The notes: generated by a model not told the origin, from the letters alone. A stretch of 46,350 nt of DNA from Caulobacteraceae bacterium (GCA_947378235.1 CANCJE010000005.1:1-46350); one strand, 5' to 3'; positions 17,749-26,512 are shown, counted from the first letter of the stretch. Numbers and translations are program-made.

Positions 17749-18036
17749 CTATTCCACCACCTTCGGCACGATGAAGAAGCCATCAGCGGACTTCGGGGCG
17801 TTGGACAGGATCCGGCTTGTGTCGCCGCCCTCGGTGACCACGTCGTCGCGCAATGGCAGGGCCACAGCCACGACTGAGGTCATGGGTTCGACGCCATCGG
17901 TGTCGACCTCTTCCAACTGCTCAATCCACGAGATGATGGTGTTGAGTTCCTGCGCCAAGGGCTCAAGGCGCTCTTCGGGTTCGCGGATGCGGGCTAGTCT
18001 GGCGACCTTACGAACGGTCGCCGCGTCGATGGCCAT
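17749..18036 (-). CDS. gatC: Aspartyl/glutamyl-tRNA(Asn/Gln) amidotransferase subunit C
   Basis: A 95-residue GatC, the small belt subunit that wraps around GatA and stabilises its contact with GatB. The N-terminus (MAIDAATVRKVARLARI) and the helix LAQELNTIISWIEQLEEVDTDGVEPM (about 28-53) are family hallmarks, as is the short C-terminal PKSADGFFIVPKVVE. It is the first gene of the operon; AGAGAGG lies 6-7 bases ahead of the ATG. The operon promoter must be in the 186 bp shared with the divergent ruvX gene. Confidence 0.96.
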   Translation of the reverse strand: MAIDAATVRKVARLARIREPEERLEPLAQELNTIISWIEQLEEVDTDGVEPMTSVVAVALPLRDDVVTEGGDTSRILSNAPKSADGFFIVPKVVE

Positions 18037-18222
18037 GGGGAGCCTCTCTTCAGCGGTCTAGAGTTAGGGGTGAGGCCAAAACAGCCGTCCCGCACGGGTT
18101 ACCCGCAGGGCGCGCGCTTTGACAAGTCTAATGCGCATATAAGTGTCATTCCGCGAGATTCAGCCCCTCGGCGTGACATCCCTGCCCTTGGCAAATGCTC
18201 CGCCGAGGTCTAGGCCCAATCC

Positions 18223-18684
18223 ATGGCTGTTCTTGATCTTCTCGACCTTCCCGCCGCGACGGCGCGCTTTGCCCCAGTCATGGGCCTTGATCTGGGCACC
18301 AAAACCATCGGCGTGGCGGTGTCCGACGCCAGTTGGATGATTGCCAGCCCTATGGAGTTGATCCGCAAGACCAAGTTCACCGATGATCTGAAGGCCCTGT
18401 TCAAACTGATGGACAGCCGAGAGGCGGGTGCGATCATTATCGGCCTGCCGGTCAATATGGACGGCACCGAGGGGGCGCGCTGCCAGTCCAGCCGCGCCTT
18501 TGCTCGCAATCTGTTGCGTATCAAGGACATTCCTATCGCCTTCTGGGACGAGCGCCTGTCCTCAGCCGCCGTCAACCGCTTCCTCATCGACGAAGCCGAC
18601 ACCACCCGCGCCCGCCGCGCCGAACTGGTCGACAAGATGGCCGCCGCTTACATCCTACAAGGGGCGCTGGATCGGTTGAGGTAG
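18223..18684 (+). CDS. ruvX: YqgF/RuvX-family RNase H-fold nuclease (pre-16S rRNA/Holliday junction)
   Basis: The 153-residue protein has the RNase H-like fold with the three acidic residues expected for two-metal catalysis: D23 in MGLDLGTKTIG, E110 in FWDERLSS and D137 in LVDKMAAAYIL. The family is annotated as putative Holliday-junction resolvase and, in E. coli, as the 16S rRNA 5'-end maturation nuclease. An N-terminal stretch of about 19 residues precedes the usual start of the fold; a start at the second Met (residue 20) is possible but less favoured by length. It is divergent from gatCAB and followed by a repeat block and pyrB. Confidence 0.9.
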   Translation: MAVLDLLDLPAATARFAPVMGLDLGTKTIGVAVSDASWMIASPMELIRKTKFTDDLKALFKLMDSREAGAIIIGLPVNMDGTEGARCQSSRAFARNLLRIKDIPIAFWDERLSSAAVNRFLIDEADTTRARRAELVDKMAAAYILQGALDRLR

Positions 18685-18699
18685 AAGGTTCGCGTAACA

Positions 18700-18739
18700 T
18701 CCTCGTCCTTCGACAGGCTCAGGATGAGGATGAGGATGA
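18700..18739. repeat. Family A hairpin with three GGATGA units
   Basis: The 31-bp unit (containing CTTCGACAGGCTCAGGATGA) is identical to the copies at 3038 and 29504. Three consecutive GGATGA hexamers (18722-18739) extend its right arm; the 29504 copy has five and the 40097 copy two. It begins 16 bp after the ruvX stop. Confidence 0.85.
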
Positions 18740-18750
18740 ACTGAGATAAC

Positions 18751-18851
18751 CGCGTCATTGCGAGCGCAGCGAAGCAACCCAGGGGGCTGACACGGACCGA
18801 AATTGACATTCCCATGGGTTGCTTCGGCGCGATGCGCCTCGCAATGACGCG
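18751..18851. repeat. Family B palindromic element, copy 1 (101 bp)
   Basis: The ends CGCGTCATTGCGAG and CTCGCAATGACGCG are exact reverse complements, and pairing continues inward through GCAACCC/GGGTTGC, giving a hairpin with arms of about 35 bp. Copies at 29697-29797 (opposite orientation) and 39925-40025 (same orientation) have the same length of 101 bp. No target duplication is visible. Confidence 0.85.
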
Positions 18852-18892
18852 GAGAAGTTTGAGGAAGCACAACCCAGCCCCCAATATCCGTG

Positions 18893-18992
18893 TTCCCCGC
18901 GAAGGCGGGGACCCAGACCCGTTCACGCGGTTGAGAGGTTCGGTGATACCCCCCTCTCCCACCCCTCTCCCCCTCAAGGGGGGAAAGGGCCT
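18893..18992. repeat. Composite C+D element, copy 1 (100 bp)
   Basis: It starts with the hairpin TTCCCCGCGAAGGCGGGG (family C), continues through a CCCGTTCACGCGGTTGAGAG linker, and ends in the family D motif CCCTCTCCCCCTCAAGGGG. The copy at 39813-39912 matches at 98 of 100 positions by direct comparison. Confidence 0.9.
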
Positions 18993-19062
18993 AGGTTGGG
19001 GCCTTGCTGCCCCCACCCATGCCATCTTGGAAAATCCTACAAACCAGCCTAGAGAACAGGTC

Positions 19063-20040
19063 ATGACTCAGACGAGCACGGATCTTTCCCTGATGCAGGC
19101 GAATATGTTCGCCTTTCCCCGTCGTCATTTCATTTCCGCCGCAGACCTCAACCGCCCGCAAGCCGAACAGCTTTTGAACCTGGCGGACAGTTTCGTCGGT
19201 CTGTCGCGGCAGAAGAACAAGAAACTCGACCTGCTCAAGGGCCGGACGGTGATGAACCTGTTCTTCGAAAATTCGACCCGCACCCAAAGCTCGTTTGAAC
19301 TGGCCGGAAAGCGTCTGGGTGCCGATGTGGTCAATATGAGCCCGCGGTCCTCATCGATGAGCAAGGGCGAGACCCTGATCGATACGGCCATGACACTCAA
19401 TGCCATGCAGCCGGACCTGCTGGTCATTCGCCATGCTTCGTCTGGTGCAGCCGCCCTTCTGGCTCAAAAGGTCGGGTGCAGCGTCGTCAATGCCGGGGAC
19501 GGCCAGCACGAACATCCCACCCAAGCCCTGCTGGATGCCCTATCGATCAGACGGGCCTTTGGTCAGGTAGAAGGTCTAACCGTCGCCATCTGCGGTGATG
19601 TGGCCCATAGCCGCGTGGCCCGCTCCAATGTGGCCATGCTCCAGACCCTCGGCGCACGGGTGCGACTGGTCGGACCGCCGACCCTGATGCCGTCTGGCGT
19701 GGATCGCTGGGGCGTGGAGGTGTTCCACGATATGCGCCAAGGCATAGCCGGTTGCGACCTGGTTATGATGCTGCGCCTTCAGTTGGAGCGAATGAACGGG
19801 GCCTTCGTGCCGTCCATGCGCGAATATTTCCGCTTCTATGGCCTAGACCGCGAAAAGCTGGCCAAGGCTGCACCCCATGTGAGGGTCATGCACCCCGGCC
19901 CGATGAATCGCGGCGTCGAGATCGATTCTGAGGTGGCGGACGATCCCAAGATCAGTCTGATCCAAGATCAGGTCGAGATGGGGGTCGCGGCCCGGATGGC
20001 CGTTCTGGCTAGCCTCGCCGCCCGACTGGACAATCACTGA
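19063..20040 (+). CDS. pyrB: Aspartate carbamoyltransferase catalytic subunit
   Basis: Start ATG 19063 gives a 325-residue protein of normal length; the frame also runs upstream into repeats, which is not coding. Family signatures are all present: the carbamoyl-phosphate loop [13 protein letters not shown], the [10 protein letters not shown] loop, [22 protein letters not shown] and [11 protein letters not shown]. The enzyme joins carbamoyl phosphate and aspartate in the first committed step of pyrimidine synthesis. The stop overlaps the next gene's start (TGATGG), so pyrB and the dihydroorotase-like gene are coupled. No pyrI regulatory subunit is present, as is usual for the class of ATCase that associates with a dihydroorotase homologue. 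Confidence 0.96.
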   Translation: MTQTSTDLSLMQANMFAFPRRHFISAADLNRPQAEQLLNLADSFVGLSRQKNKKLDLLKGRTVMNLFFENSTRTQSSFELAGKRLGADVVNMSPRSSSMSKGETLIDTAMTLNAMQPDLLVIRHASSGAAALLAQKVGCSVVNAGDGQHEHPTQALLDALSIRRAFGQVEGLTVAICGDVAHSRVARSNVAMLQTLGARVRLVGPPTLMPSGVDRWGVEVFHDMRQGIAGCDLVMMLRLQLERMNGAFVPSMREYFRFYGLDREKLAKAAPHVRVMHPGPMNRGVEIDSEVADDPKISLIQDQVEMGVAARMAVLASLAARLDNH

Positions 20041-21356
20041 TGGCCAACCTGAACGGCTCAAGCGCACAGCCCTGCGCCTTCATCAATGCCCGCTTGGTCG
20101 ATCCAGAGAGCGGCTATGATGGCGTCGGTGCCCTGGTGGTGTCCAAAGGCACGATTGCCGACGTGATCCACCGGCCTTCGTTTGACAGCCTGTCCGATGA
20201 TCTGAGGGTCATTGATTGCAATGGCGCGATGTTGGCCCCCGGCCTGATCGACCTTCGGGTCAAGACCGGTGAGCCGGGTGCCGAGACCAAAGAAACCCTT
20301 AAGTCTGCGGCCCGCGCCGCAGCGGCAGGCGGCGTCACCTCCATCGTCGTCCAGCCCGACACCGACCCTGCCGTCGATGATCCCTCGATGGTGGACTTCA
20401 TCCTGCGCCGCGCCCGCGATATTGAACTGGTTCACGTCTATCCCGCCGGTGCCGCGACCAAGGATTTGGGCGGTGAGCGGATGGCCGAACTGGGCCTGAT
20501 GCGCGATGCTGGAGCCGTCTATTTTACCGACGCGGACCGCTCGATCGTCAACTCCAAGGTCCTGCAGCGCCTCTTGACCTATGCCAAGGCCTTCGGGACC
20601 CTGATCTCGCACCGACCGGCTGATCCCTGGCTGAGCCAAGGCACGGTCGTAACCTCGAGCGAATTTGCCGGGCGCATGGGCCTGTCCGGCCAGCCGACCA
20701 TTGCCGAGCGGATCATGCTGGAGCGGGACCTTGCGCTGGTCGAATTGACCGGGGGACGGCTGCTGGTCGATCAGATCACGTGCGCTGATGCCCTTCAGTC
20801 TCTGGACCGCGCCAAGGCCAAGGGCTTGCCGGTCCATGCCAGCGTGTCGATCAACCATCTCTGCTTCAACACCTTGGACATTGGCGACTATCGCACCTTC
20901 TACAAGCTCAATCCGCCCCTACGCAGCGAGGATGACCGTCAAGCGGTGATCGAGGCCTTGGCCAGCGGTCTGATTGATGTGGTGGTCTCGGCCCATGCCC
21001 CGGCCCCCGCCGAAGATAAGCGCCTGCCTTTTGACGAGGCCGCCCCCGGCGCGGTGGGTCTTGAAACCTTGCTGCCCGCGCTATTGGGACTTTATCATGA
21101 TGATCGCCTGCCCCTAATCGATCTGATGCGCACCGTGACGCTTGCCCCGGCCAAGTTGCTCGGCCTGTCTGCGGGCCGTCTGACGCCGGGCTCGCCTGCC
21201 GACCTGGTCCTGTGCGATCTGGGCGCGCCGGTGGTCATTCATGCCGACAATCTGATCTCCAAGTCGAAGAACTCTCCCTTCGACGGACGCCGCCTGCAGG
21301 GCCAGGTGCTGATGACACTGGTCGATGGCCGCATTGTTCACCAGATCGAGCCTTAG
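20040..21356 (+). CDS. pyrC': Dihydroorotase-like protein PyrC', metal site lost (probably non-catalytic)
   Basis: A 438-residue amidohydrolase-fold protein of the class I dihydroorotase family. It begins in a 1-bp overlap with pyrB. The active-site signature Asp-x-His-x-His after PGLI is D71-L-R73-V-K75 here, so both zinc histidines are gone, and the Asp of the DHAPH motif is replaced (SAHAPAP, A318). H191 and the NH of SINHL near 273 remain. In pseudomonads an inactive dihydroorotase homologue of this type, PyrC', is needed to assemble ATCase with PyrB. By analogy this protein is probably a structural partner of PyrB, and an active dihydroorotase should be encoded elsewhere. The metal loss is seen directly; the role is inferred. 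Confidence 0.88.
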   Translation: MANLNGSSAQPCAFINARLVDPESGYDGVGALVVSKGTIADVIHRPSFDSLSDDLRVIDCNGAMLAPGLIDLRVKTGEPGAETKETLKSAARAAAAGGVTSIVVQPDTDPAVDDPSMVDFILRRARDIELVHVYPAGAATKDLGGERMAELGLMRDAGAVYFTDADRSIVNSKVLQRLLTYAKAFGTLISHRPADPWLSQGTVVTSSEFAGRMGLSGQPTIAERIMLERDLALVELTGGRLLVDQITCADALQSLDRAKAKGLPVHASVSINHLCFNTLDIGDYRTFYKLNPPLRSEDDRQAVIEALASGLIDVVVSAHAPAPAEDKRLPFDEAAPGAVGLETLLPALLGLYHDDRLPLIDLMRTVTLAPAKLLGLSAGRLTPGSPADLVLCDLGAPVVIHADNLISKSKNSPFDGRRLQGQVLMTLVDGRIVHQIEP

Positions 21357-21418
21357 CTTTTCGATAAAAAATACATTCGCCACCTAGGCGAGAATTTAAA
21401 ATCAGATAGGGTGGACCC

Positions 21419-22057
21419 ATGACGTTTCTGGATCTCGCACTTCCGATAGCGCTTGGCCTGTTGGCCGGTGGCTATCTGCTCGGCTCCATTCCCTTTGGGC
21501 TGGTCGTCACGCGCCTTGGTGGAGCGGGTGATATTCGCCAAGTGGGCTCAGGCAATATTGGCGCGACCAATGTCCTGCGCACCGGGCGCAAGGATCTGGC
21601 GCTGCTGACCCTGATCGGTGACGGCGGCAAGGGCATTGTCGCGGTTTTGCTGGCGCGGCACTTTTTTGGCGAGACCGCTGCGGCCCTGGCCGGTGGCGCT
21701 GCCTTTATGGGTCACCTCTTCCCGGTCTGGCTCGGCTTTAAGGGCGGCAAGGGCGTTGCAACCTTCTTTGGCGTCATGCTGACCGCTGCTTGGCCTGTTG
21801 GCGTGATGGCAGCGATCACCTGGCTTGCGGTCGCGGCCCTAATGCGCCTGTCGTCACTGGCAGCCCTGACGGCGGTCGCCCTCGCACCGCTCTTTGCGTT
21901 GGCCACGGACCAAGCCATGCCGATGGTGGTTCTAGCGGGCTTTATGGCGGTGCTGGTCTTCATCCGACATAAGGACAATATTGCCCGCTTACGAACAGGT
22001 ACGGAGCCAAAAATCGGGGCCAAGAAGGCTGCCGAGGCTTCTAACCCGGTGCCATGA
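21419..22057 (+). CDS. plsY: Glycerol-3-phosphate acyltransferase PlsY
   Basis: This 212-residue membrane protein has five or more hydrophobic segments and the three cytosolic PlsY motifs: GSIPFGLVV and GSGNIGATNVLR (near 22-55), GDGGKG (near 68-73), and GHLFPVWLGFKGGKGVAT (near 99-116). PlsY transfers the acyl group of acyl-phosphate to glycerol-3-phosphate, the first step in phospholipid synthesis, at the inner membrane. TAGGGTGG lies just ahead of the ATG. The 62-bp AT-rich gap after the pyrC'-like gene may carry its promoter. Its TGA overlaps the dprA ATG by 4 bp. Confidence 0.96.
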   Translation: MTFLDLALPIALGLLAGGYLLGSIPFGLVVTRLGGAGDIRQVGSGNIGATNVLRTGRKDLALLTLIGDGGKGIVAVLLARHFFGETAAALAGGAAFMGHLFPVWLGFKGGKGVATFFGVMLTAAWPVGVMAAITWLAVAALMRLSSLAALTAVALAPLFALATDQAMPMVVLAGFMAVLVFIRHKDNIARLRTGTEPKIGAKKAAEASNPVP

Positions 22058-23175
22058 CGCGGCGGGGCCTTTCGGACGCGGAACGCTGTGACTGGCTTAG
22101 GCTGTCGCGCACCGAAAATGTTGGCCCCGTTACCTTCGCCCATCTCCTGTCACGGTTTGGATCGGCCAGCGCCGCCATCAAGGCCCTGCCCAGCCTGAGC
22201 AAGCGCGGCGGGCGGCTCACGCCCCTGCCGGTTCCCTCCATCGCCGAGGCCCAAGCCGAACTTGAAGCAGGTGCCCAGTTGGGCGCGCAACTGCTCTGTT
22301 CGGTCGAACCGCTCTTTCCGCGCCGCCTCGCAGCCCTGGACGCCGCGCCGCCGCTAATCTGGACCCTTGGGCACCCTGAACTGTTAGATCGCCACAGCGT
22401 CGCGGTGGTTGGCGCACGCATTGCCTCAGCCGCAGGCCAACGCTTTGCCCGAGAACTGGCGGTCGGCCTAGGGCAAGCGGGGATCATCGTCGTGTCTGGG
22501 CTGGCCAGAGGGATTGATGCTGCGGCCCATGAGGGATCCCTGACCAGCGGTACGGTTGCTGTCCTCGGCGGCGGGATCGATGATATCTATCCGCAGGAAA
22601 ATGCCGGGCTCTATGATCAGATCGCTCGGCATGGCTGCATCGTCGCCGAACATCCTCCGGGCAGGCGAGCCCAAGCGCGGGATTTCCCCCGGCGCAACCG
22701 GATCATTTCAGGCCTATCGCTGGGTGTGGTGGTGGTCGAGGCCGAAATGCGCTCTGGCTCGCTCATCACCGCAAGGCTTGCCGCCGAACAGGGGCGAGAG
22801 GTGTTTGCGGTGCCAGGCTCTCCCCTCGATCCTCGCGCCAAGGGCAGCAACGATCTCCTGCGCCAAGGCGCGACCCTATGCGAAGGGCTTGAGGATGTGT
22901 TGCGGGTTATCCAATCCCTGCCCATCACCTCAGAACGCGAACGCGACCTGTTTGACGATGCTCCCATCGACCATGCGGGATTGGACCAAGAGGTCGAGGC
23001 CTTGCGCGAAACCGTCGCCGCCCTGCTGTCGCCCACCCCGATCCCTCGAGACGCCTTGGTCCGGTCCTGTCAGGCCCCAGCCCAAGCGGTCCATGCAGCA
23101 TTGGTCGAGCTCGCCCTGGCCGGCCGCGCCCATTTTCTGCCCGGAGGCCTCGTGACGTCAGGAACAGGTGATTAA
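22054..23175 (+). CDS. dprA: DNA-processing protein DprA
   Basis: The 373-residue protein starts in an ATGA overlap with plsY. An N-terminal SAM-like helical part (1-60) is followed by the DprA Rossmann domain with VAVVGARIASAAG, VSGLARGIDAAAHEG, and NRIISGLSLGVVVVEAE (about 110-235), and a C-terminal winged-helix-like domain (about 310-370). DprA binds single-stranded DNA entering during transformation and loads RecA. It is common even in species not known to be competent. Downstream it is convergent with a small gene, and their stops overlap at 23172-23175. Confidence 0.95.
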   Translation: MTRRGLSDAERCDWLRLSRTENVGPVTFAHLLSRFGSASAAIKALPSLSKRGGRLTPLPVPSIAEAQAELEAGAQLGAQLLCSVEPLFPRRLAALDAAPPLIWTLGHPELLDRHSVAVVGARIASAAGQRFARELAVGLGQAGIIVVSGLARGIDAAAHEGSLTSGTVAVLGGGIDDIYPQENAGLYDQIARHGCIVAEHPPGRRAQARDFPRRNRIISGLSLGVVVVEAEMRSGSLITARLAAEQGREVFAVPGSPLDPRAKGSNDLLRQGATLCEGLEDVLRVIQSLPITSERERDLFDDAPIDHAGLDQEVEALRETVAALLSPTPIPRDALVRSCQAPAQAVHAALVELALAGRAHFLPGGLVTSGTGD

Positions 23176-23357
23176 TCTGTCGCAGAGCCCCGCGATTCTT
23201 CCATAGCCGCTTGCAAGGCCACAACGCGAAGGCTGGTCGCCAAGGTCTCATGACCATTGGCAGACGCCAATTTCGCTAATTCTGCCAGCATATCCGATAT
23301 ATAGCCTTGCACACCGACACCGGGAGGTGGTTCTGGTGGCACGAGATAAAGAGGCAT
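23172..23357 (-). CDS. Small conserved-looking hypothetical protein (61 residues)
   Basis: The short gene has a good AAGG ribosome site 6 bases before ATG 23357 and a balanced composition. The product opens MPLYLVPPEPPPG, then has a helix-prone GYISDMLAELAKLASANGHETLA region and an Ala-rich C-terminus. There is no signal peptide, membrane segment or known domain. It is transcribed towards dprA, sharing a TTAA for both stops. The first ten residues look like those of small cytosolic proteins in related Caulobacterales, but this is memory rather than a search. Function unknown. Confidence 0.65.
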   Translation of the reverse strand: MPLYLVPPEPPPGVGVQGYISDMLAELAKLASANGHETLATSLRVVALQAAMEESRGSATD

Positions 23358-23528
23358 ATAGACCTTCCACCTAACTCATGAGGTGAGTCAAACAACCACA
23401 CTATCGGGTAAGGCGCAACATAACCCGCTTAGGCTGCGTTGACATTCTGTCTTTCTCACCCTCACTTTCGCCCACTGCGTCGCAGGCGACCTGCCGACGC
23501 GCCTTTAAATGATTTGATTGATCCCAGA

Positions 23529-26186
23529 ATGAACGTCGTCGTCGTCGAGAGTCCGGCCAAGGCCAAAACCATCAATAAGTATCTCGGCTCGGACTATATC
23601 GTCCTGGCCAGCTACGGACATGTGCGCGACCTGCCCTCGAAGGATGGCTCGGTCCAGCCTGATGATGACTTCGCCATGAGCTGGGAAGTGGACAGCAAGG
23701 CGGCCAAGCGTCTGGCCGATATTGCCGATGCCATGAAGGGTGCCGACACCCTGATCCTCGCCACTGACCCCGACCGTGAGGGCGAGGCCATCTCGTGGCA
23801 CGTGCTCGAGGTTCTGCGGAAGAAAAAGGTTCTTAAGACCGCCAATATCCAGCGCGTGGTGTTCAACGCCATCACCAAGTCAGCCGTCACCGAGGCGATG
23901 AAGAACCCGCGTGACATCGATATGGAGCTGGTTGACGCCTATCTGGCGCGGCGGGCTCTGGACTATCTGGTGGGCTTTACCCTATCGCCGGTCCTGTGGC
24001 GCAAGCTGCCTGGCTCGCGCTCGGCGGGACGGGTTCAATCGGTCGCTCTTCGCCTCGTCGTTGACCGCGAGATCGAGATCGAAGCCTTCCGGACCCAAGA
24101 ATATTGGACGGTCGAAGGCACGGTCACGGCTGGCTCCGACCCGTTCATGGCCCGTCTGGTCAAGCATGATGGCAAGAAGCTCGGCAAGTTCGATCTGCCC
24201 GATGAGACCACCGCCCATGCCGCGCGCTCTGCTGTCGCGGCTGGTGCCTTCACCGTCACCGCCGTGGAAAAGAAGCCGGCCAAGCGCTCACCCGCTCCGC
24301 CCTTCACCACCTCGACCCTGCAGCAGGAGGCCTCACGCAAGCTTGGCTTCTCGGCCCAGCGCACCATGCAGGCGGCACAGAAGCTCTATGAGGGTATCGA
24401 TATTGGTGGCGAGACCGTTGGTCTGATCACCTATATGCGGACCGACGGTATCCAGTCCGCGCCTGAAGCCCTCGCAGAGGCGCGCCAAGTCATCGCCGGT
24501 CGCTTTGGCGGCGAATATGTCCCCGAAGCTCCGCGTTACTACAAGACCAAGGCCAAGAACGCCCAAGAGGCGCACGAAGCCATTCGCCCGACCAGCCTCA
24601 GCCGCAATCCGGGGTCCTTGCGCCTCGAATCCGATCTGGGACGGCTCTATGAGCTGATCTGGAAGCGGATGATCGCCTCGCAGATGGAAAGCGCCCGCAT
24701 TGAGCGCACCACCATTGATATGGAAACCTCAGACGGCCTTACCGGCCTGCGCGCCAATGGTCAGGTGGTTCTGTTTGACGGCTATCTGGCGGTCTATGAA
24801 GAAGGCCGTGACGACGAGAGCGACGAAGATGGCGGCCGCCTGCCGATGGTCAAGGATGGCGCATCGGCCAAGGTCATAGAGGCCCGCGCCGATCAGCACT
24901 ATACCGAGCCTCCACCACGCTATTCCGAAGCCAGCCTCGTCAAGAAGATGGAAGAGCTGGGCATTGGCCGCCCCTCAACCTACGCCTCGATCCTGACCGT
25001 GCTGCGCGAACGCGACTATGTGCGCATGGAGAAGAACCGCTTCATCCCCGAGGATAAGGGCCGTCTGGTCACCGCCTTCTTGGAACAGTTCTTCCGCCGC
25101 TATGTCGAATATGACTTCACCGCCGCGCTGGAAGAAAAGCTCGATCTGGTGTCGGCCGGTGAGTTGGAATGGAAACAGCTCCTTCGCGACTTCTGGAAAG
25201 ATTTCCACGCTGCGGTGGGCGAGATCGGGGACCTGCGCGTCACCCACGTCCTCGACGCCCTCAATATCGCCCTTGGCCCGCATATCTTCCCGCAAAAGGA
25301 AGATGGCTCCGATCCGCGTGCCTGTCCGACCTGCGGCGTGGGTCAACTGAGCCTCAAGACCGGCAAGTTCGGGGCCTTTATCGGCTGTTCCAACTATCCT
25401 GAATGCCGCTTTACCCGCACCTTGGCCAATAGCGAGGGTGACGGCGACGCCGAAAATGCCGACCGCGAACTGGGTGTCCATCCGGTGACCGAACAGCCCG
25501 TCTGGCTCAAGATCGGTCGCTTTGGTCCCTATGTTGAGATGCCAGAGGGCGACAAGCTCAAGCGCTCAAGCCTGCCCAAGGGCTGGACACCGGCCAGCAT
25601 CGATCTGGAAAAGGCCCTGCGCCTCTTAAGCCTGCCGCGCGAGGTGGGCATCCACCCCGAAGACAATGCCGTCATCTTGGCCGGCATTGGCCGCTATGGC
25701 CCCTATGTCCAGCATTCCGGCACCTATGCCAATCTGGAGAGTGCCGAAGAGGTGTTCGAGGTCGGCCTGAACCGCGCCGTTACCGTACTGGCCGAAAAGC
25801 GCGCTGGCGGCGGACGCGGCCGGGGCCGGACGGAAGCTGCGGCCCTAAAAGATCTCGGTGTTCACCCCGAAACCGGCAAGCCTGTAAAGGTCCTGTCAGG
25901 CCGCTTTGGTCCCTATATCAAGCACGGCGACACCAACGCCAACGTCCCCAAGGGATCGGAGCCTGGCGACCTGACCCTCGAAGAGGCGGTGCGCCTTCTG
26001 GCTGAACGCGAAGCCAAGGGCGGCGGCAAGAAAAAGAAGGCTCCGGCCAAGGCAAAGGCCGAAAAGGCTGCGCCCGTTAAGAAGGTTGCCGCGAAAAAGC
26101 CCGCTGCCAAAAAACCGGCTGCGAAGAAGGCTCCGGCCAAGAAGGCGGCGGTGAAGAAGACAGCCACCAAGGCGGAACCAGCCTAA
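23529..26186 (+). CDS. topA: DNA topoisomerase I
   Basis: From ATG 23529 the protein is 885 residues; the frame is open to a TTG at 23439, but the topoisomerase fold starts exactly at MNVVVVESPAKAKTI. The Toprim metal site is ATDPDREGEAISW near 77-89, and the catalytic tyrosine is Y302 in LITYMRTDG. One C4 zinc ribbon (CPTCGVG to CSNYPEC) stands near 598-625, then repeated topo-C units each with a GRFGPY/GRYGPY motif. A lysine/alanine tail with repeated PAKK and AAKK units fills about 835-885, like the histone-H1-type tails of other GC-rich bacteria. It relaxes negative supercoils. The ribosome site is weak. Confidence 0.96.
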   Translation: MNVVVVESPAKAKTINKYLGSDYIVLASYGHVRDLPSKDGSVQPDDDFAMSWEVDSKAAKRLADIADAMKGADTLILATDPDREGEAISWHVLEVLRKKKVLKTANIQRVVFNAITKSAVTEAMKNPRDIDMELVDAYLARRALDYLVGFTLSPVLWRKLPGSRSAGRVQSVALRLVVDREIEIEAFRTQEYWTVEGTVTAGSDPFMARLVKHDGKKLGKFDLPDETTAHAARSAVAAGAFTVTAVEKKPAKRSPAPPFTTSTLQQEASRKLGFSAQRTMQAAQKLYEGIDIGGETVGLITYMRTDGIQSAPEALAEARQVIAGRFGGEYVPEAPRYYKTKAKNAQEAHEAIRPTSLSRNPGSLRLESDLGRLYELIWKRMIASQMESARIERTTIDMETSDGLTGLRANGQVVLFDGYLAVYEEGRDDESDEDGGRLPMVKDGASAKVIEARADQHYTEPPPRYSEASLVKKMEELGIGRPSTYASILTVLRERDYVRMEKNRFIPEDKGRLVTAFLEQFFRRYVEYDFTAALEEKLDLVSAGELEWKQLLRDFWKDFHAAVGEIGDLRVTHVLDALNIALGPHIFPQKEDGSDPRACPTCGVGQLSLKTGKFGAFIGCSNYPECRFTRTLANSEGDGDAENADRELGVHPVTEQPVWLKIGRFGPYVEMPEGDKLKRSSLPKGWTPASIDLEKALRLLSLPREVGIHPEDNAVILAGIGRYGPYVQHSGTYANLESAEEVFEVGLNRAVTVLAEKRAGGGRGRGRTEAAALKDLGVHPETGKPVKVLSGRFGPYIKHGDTNANVPKGSEPGDLTLEEAVRLLAEREAKGGGKKKKAPAKAKAEKAAPVKKVAAKKPAAKKPAAKKAPAKKAAVKKTATKAEPA

Positions 26187-26232
26187 TCCTTCGACAGTCT
26201 TAAGGTTAGGAATGGGGTGGGAGCGGATGGAA

Positions 26233-26317
26233 CCCCCTCGCCTAACCCTCTCCCCCAAGGGGGCGAGGGCTTTTCCTTCTTAGCCCTCTCCCTGTGGGAG
26301 AGGGTTGGGTGAGGGCC
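26233..26317. repeat. Family D nested palindrome
   Basis: Outer arms approximate CCCTCGCCTAACCCTCTCCC and its complement, enclosing two smaller hairpins (CTCTCCCCCAAGGGGGCGAG and CCCTCTCCCTGTGGGAGAGGG-like). Equivalent elements are at 29815-29899 and 40152-40242. Confidence 0.8.
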
Positions 26318-26337
26318 TTTCTCCTCTCAACCCCTTG

Positions 26338-26414
26338 TTCCCCGCGCAGGCGGGGACCCAGACCCTTACATGCAGGTTGGAATAAACGATCTGGACCCCC
26401 GCCTTCGCGGGGGA
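26338..26414. repeat. Inverted pair of family C hairpins
   Basis: TTCCCCGCGCAGGCGGGGA at 26338-26356 is answered by its near-complement ending at 26414 (CCCCCGCCTTCGCGGGGGA). Together they form a larger imperfect palindrome with an AT-richer centre. Confidence 0.8.
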
Positions 26415-26497
26415 TGCGGTTGATAGGGGGGCAGGTTTTCCTCATGCTGGGCCTGTCGAAGCACGAGGAAGCGGCACTAAACGCTGCCACCACCCAT

Positions 26498-26512
26498 GTT
26501 CCCACAATGTTC
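26498..26512. promoter_or_regulatory. LexA (SOS) box upstream of uvrA
   Basis: GTTCCCACAATGTTC fits the alphaproteobacterial LexA operator GTTC-N7-GTTC exactly, 76 bp before the uvrA ATG. A third GTTC follows at 26518. uvrA is a classical SOS gene, so the site and its place agree. Confidence 0.78.

Larger units (their letters stand above)
18685..19062. repeat. Gene-free stretch holding repeat families A, B, C and D
   Basis: No gene lies between ruvX and the true pyrB start. In order it holds a family A hairpin (18700-18730) extended by GGATGA hexamers to 18739, a 101-bp family B palindrome (18751-18851), and a 100-bp C+D composite (18893-18992). The pyrB reading frame stays open leftwards through the last two, giving a false 83-residue N-terminal extension of low-complexity, Pro/Arg/Gly-rich sequence. 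Confidence 0.85.

Noticed and set aside
18814-19062. N-terminal extension of pyrB through an upstream ATG
   Set aside because: The added 83 residues come from repeat families B, C and D. ATG 19063 gives the normal PyrB length and start.
21357-21418. Terminator after the dihydroorotase-like gene
   Set aside because: The TCGCC/GGCGA hairpin is only 5 bp and the following sequence lacks a clean T-run.
23374-23388. ACTCA-N5-TGAGT inverted repeat ahead of the 61-residue gene as an operator
   Set aside because: Five-base arms are too short to support a call.
23439-23528. Longer topA from a TTG at 23439
   Set aside because: The topoisomerase fold begins at ATG 23529, and the extra 30 residues are unlike the family.
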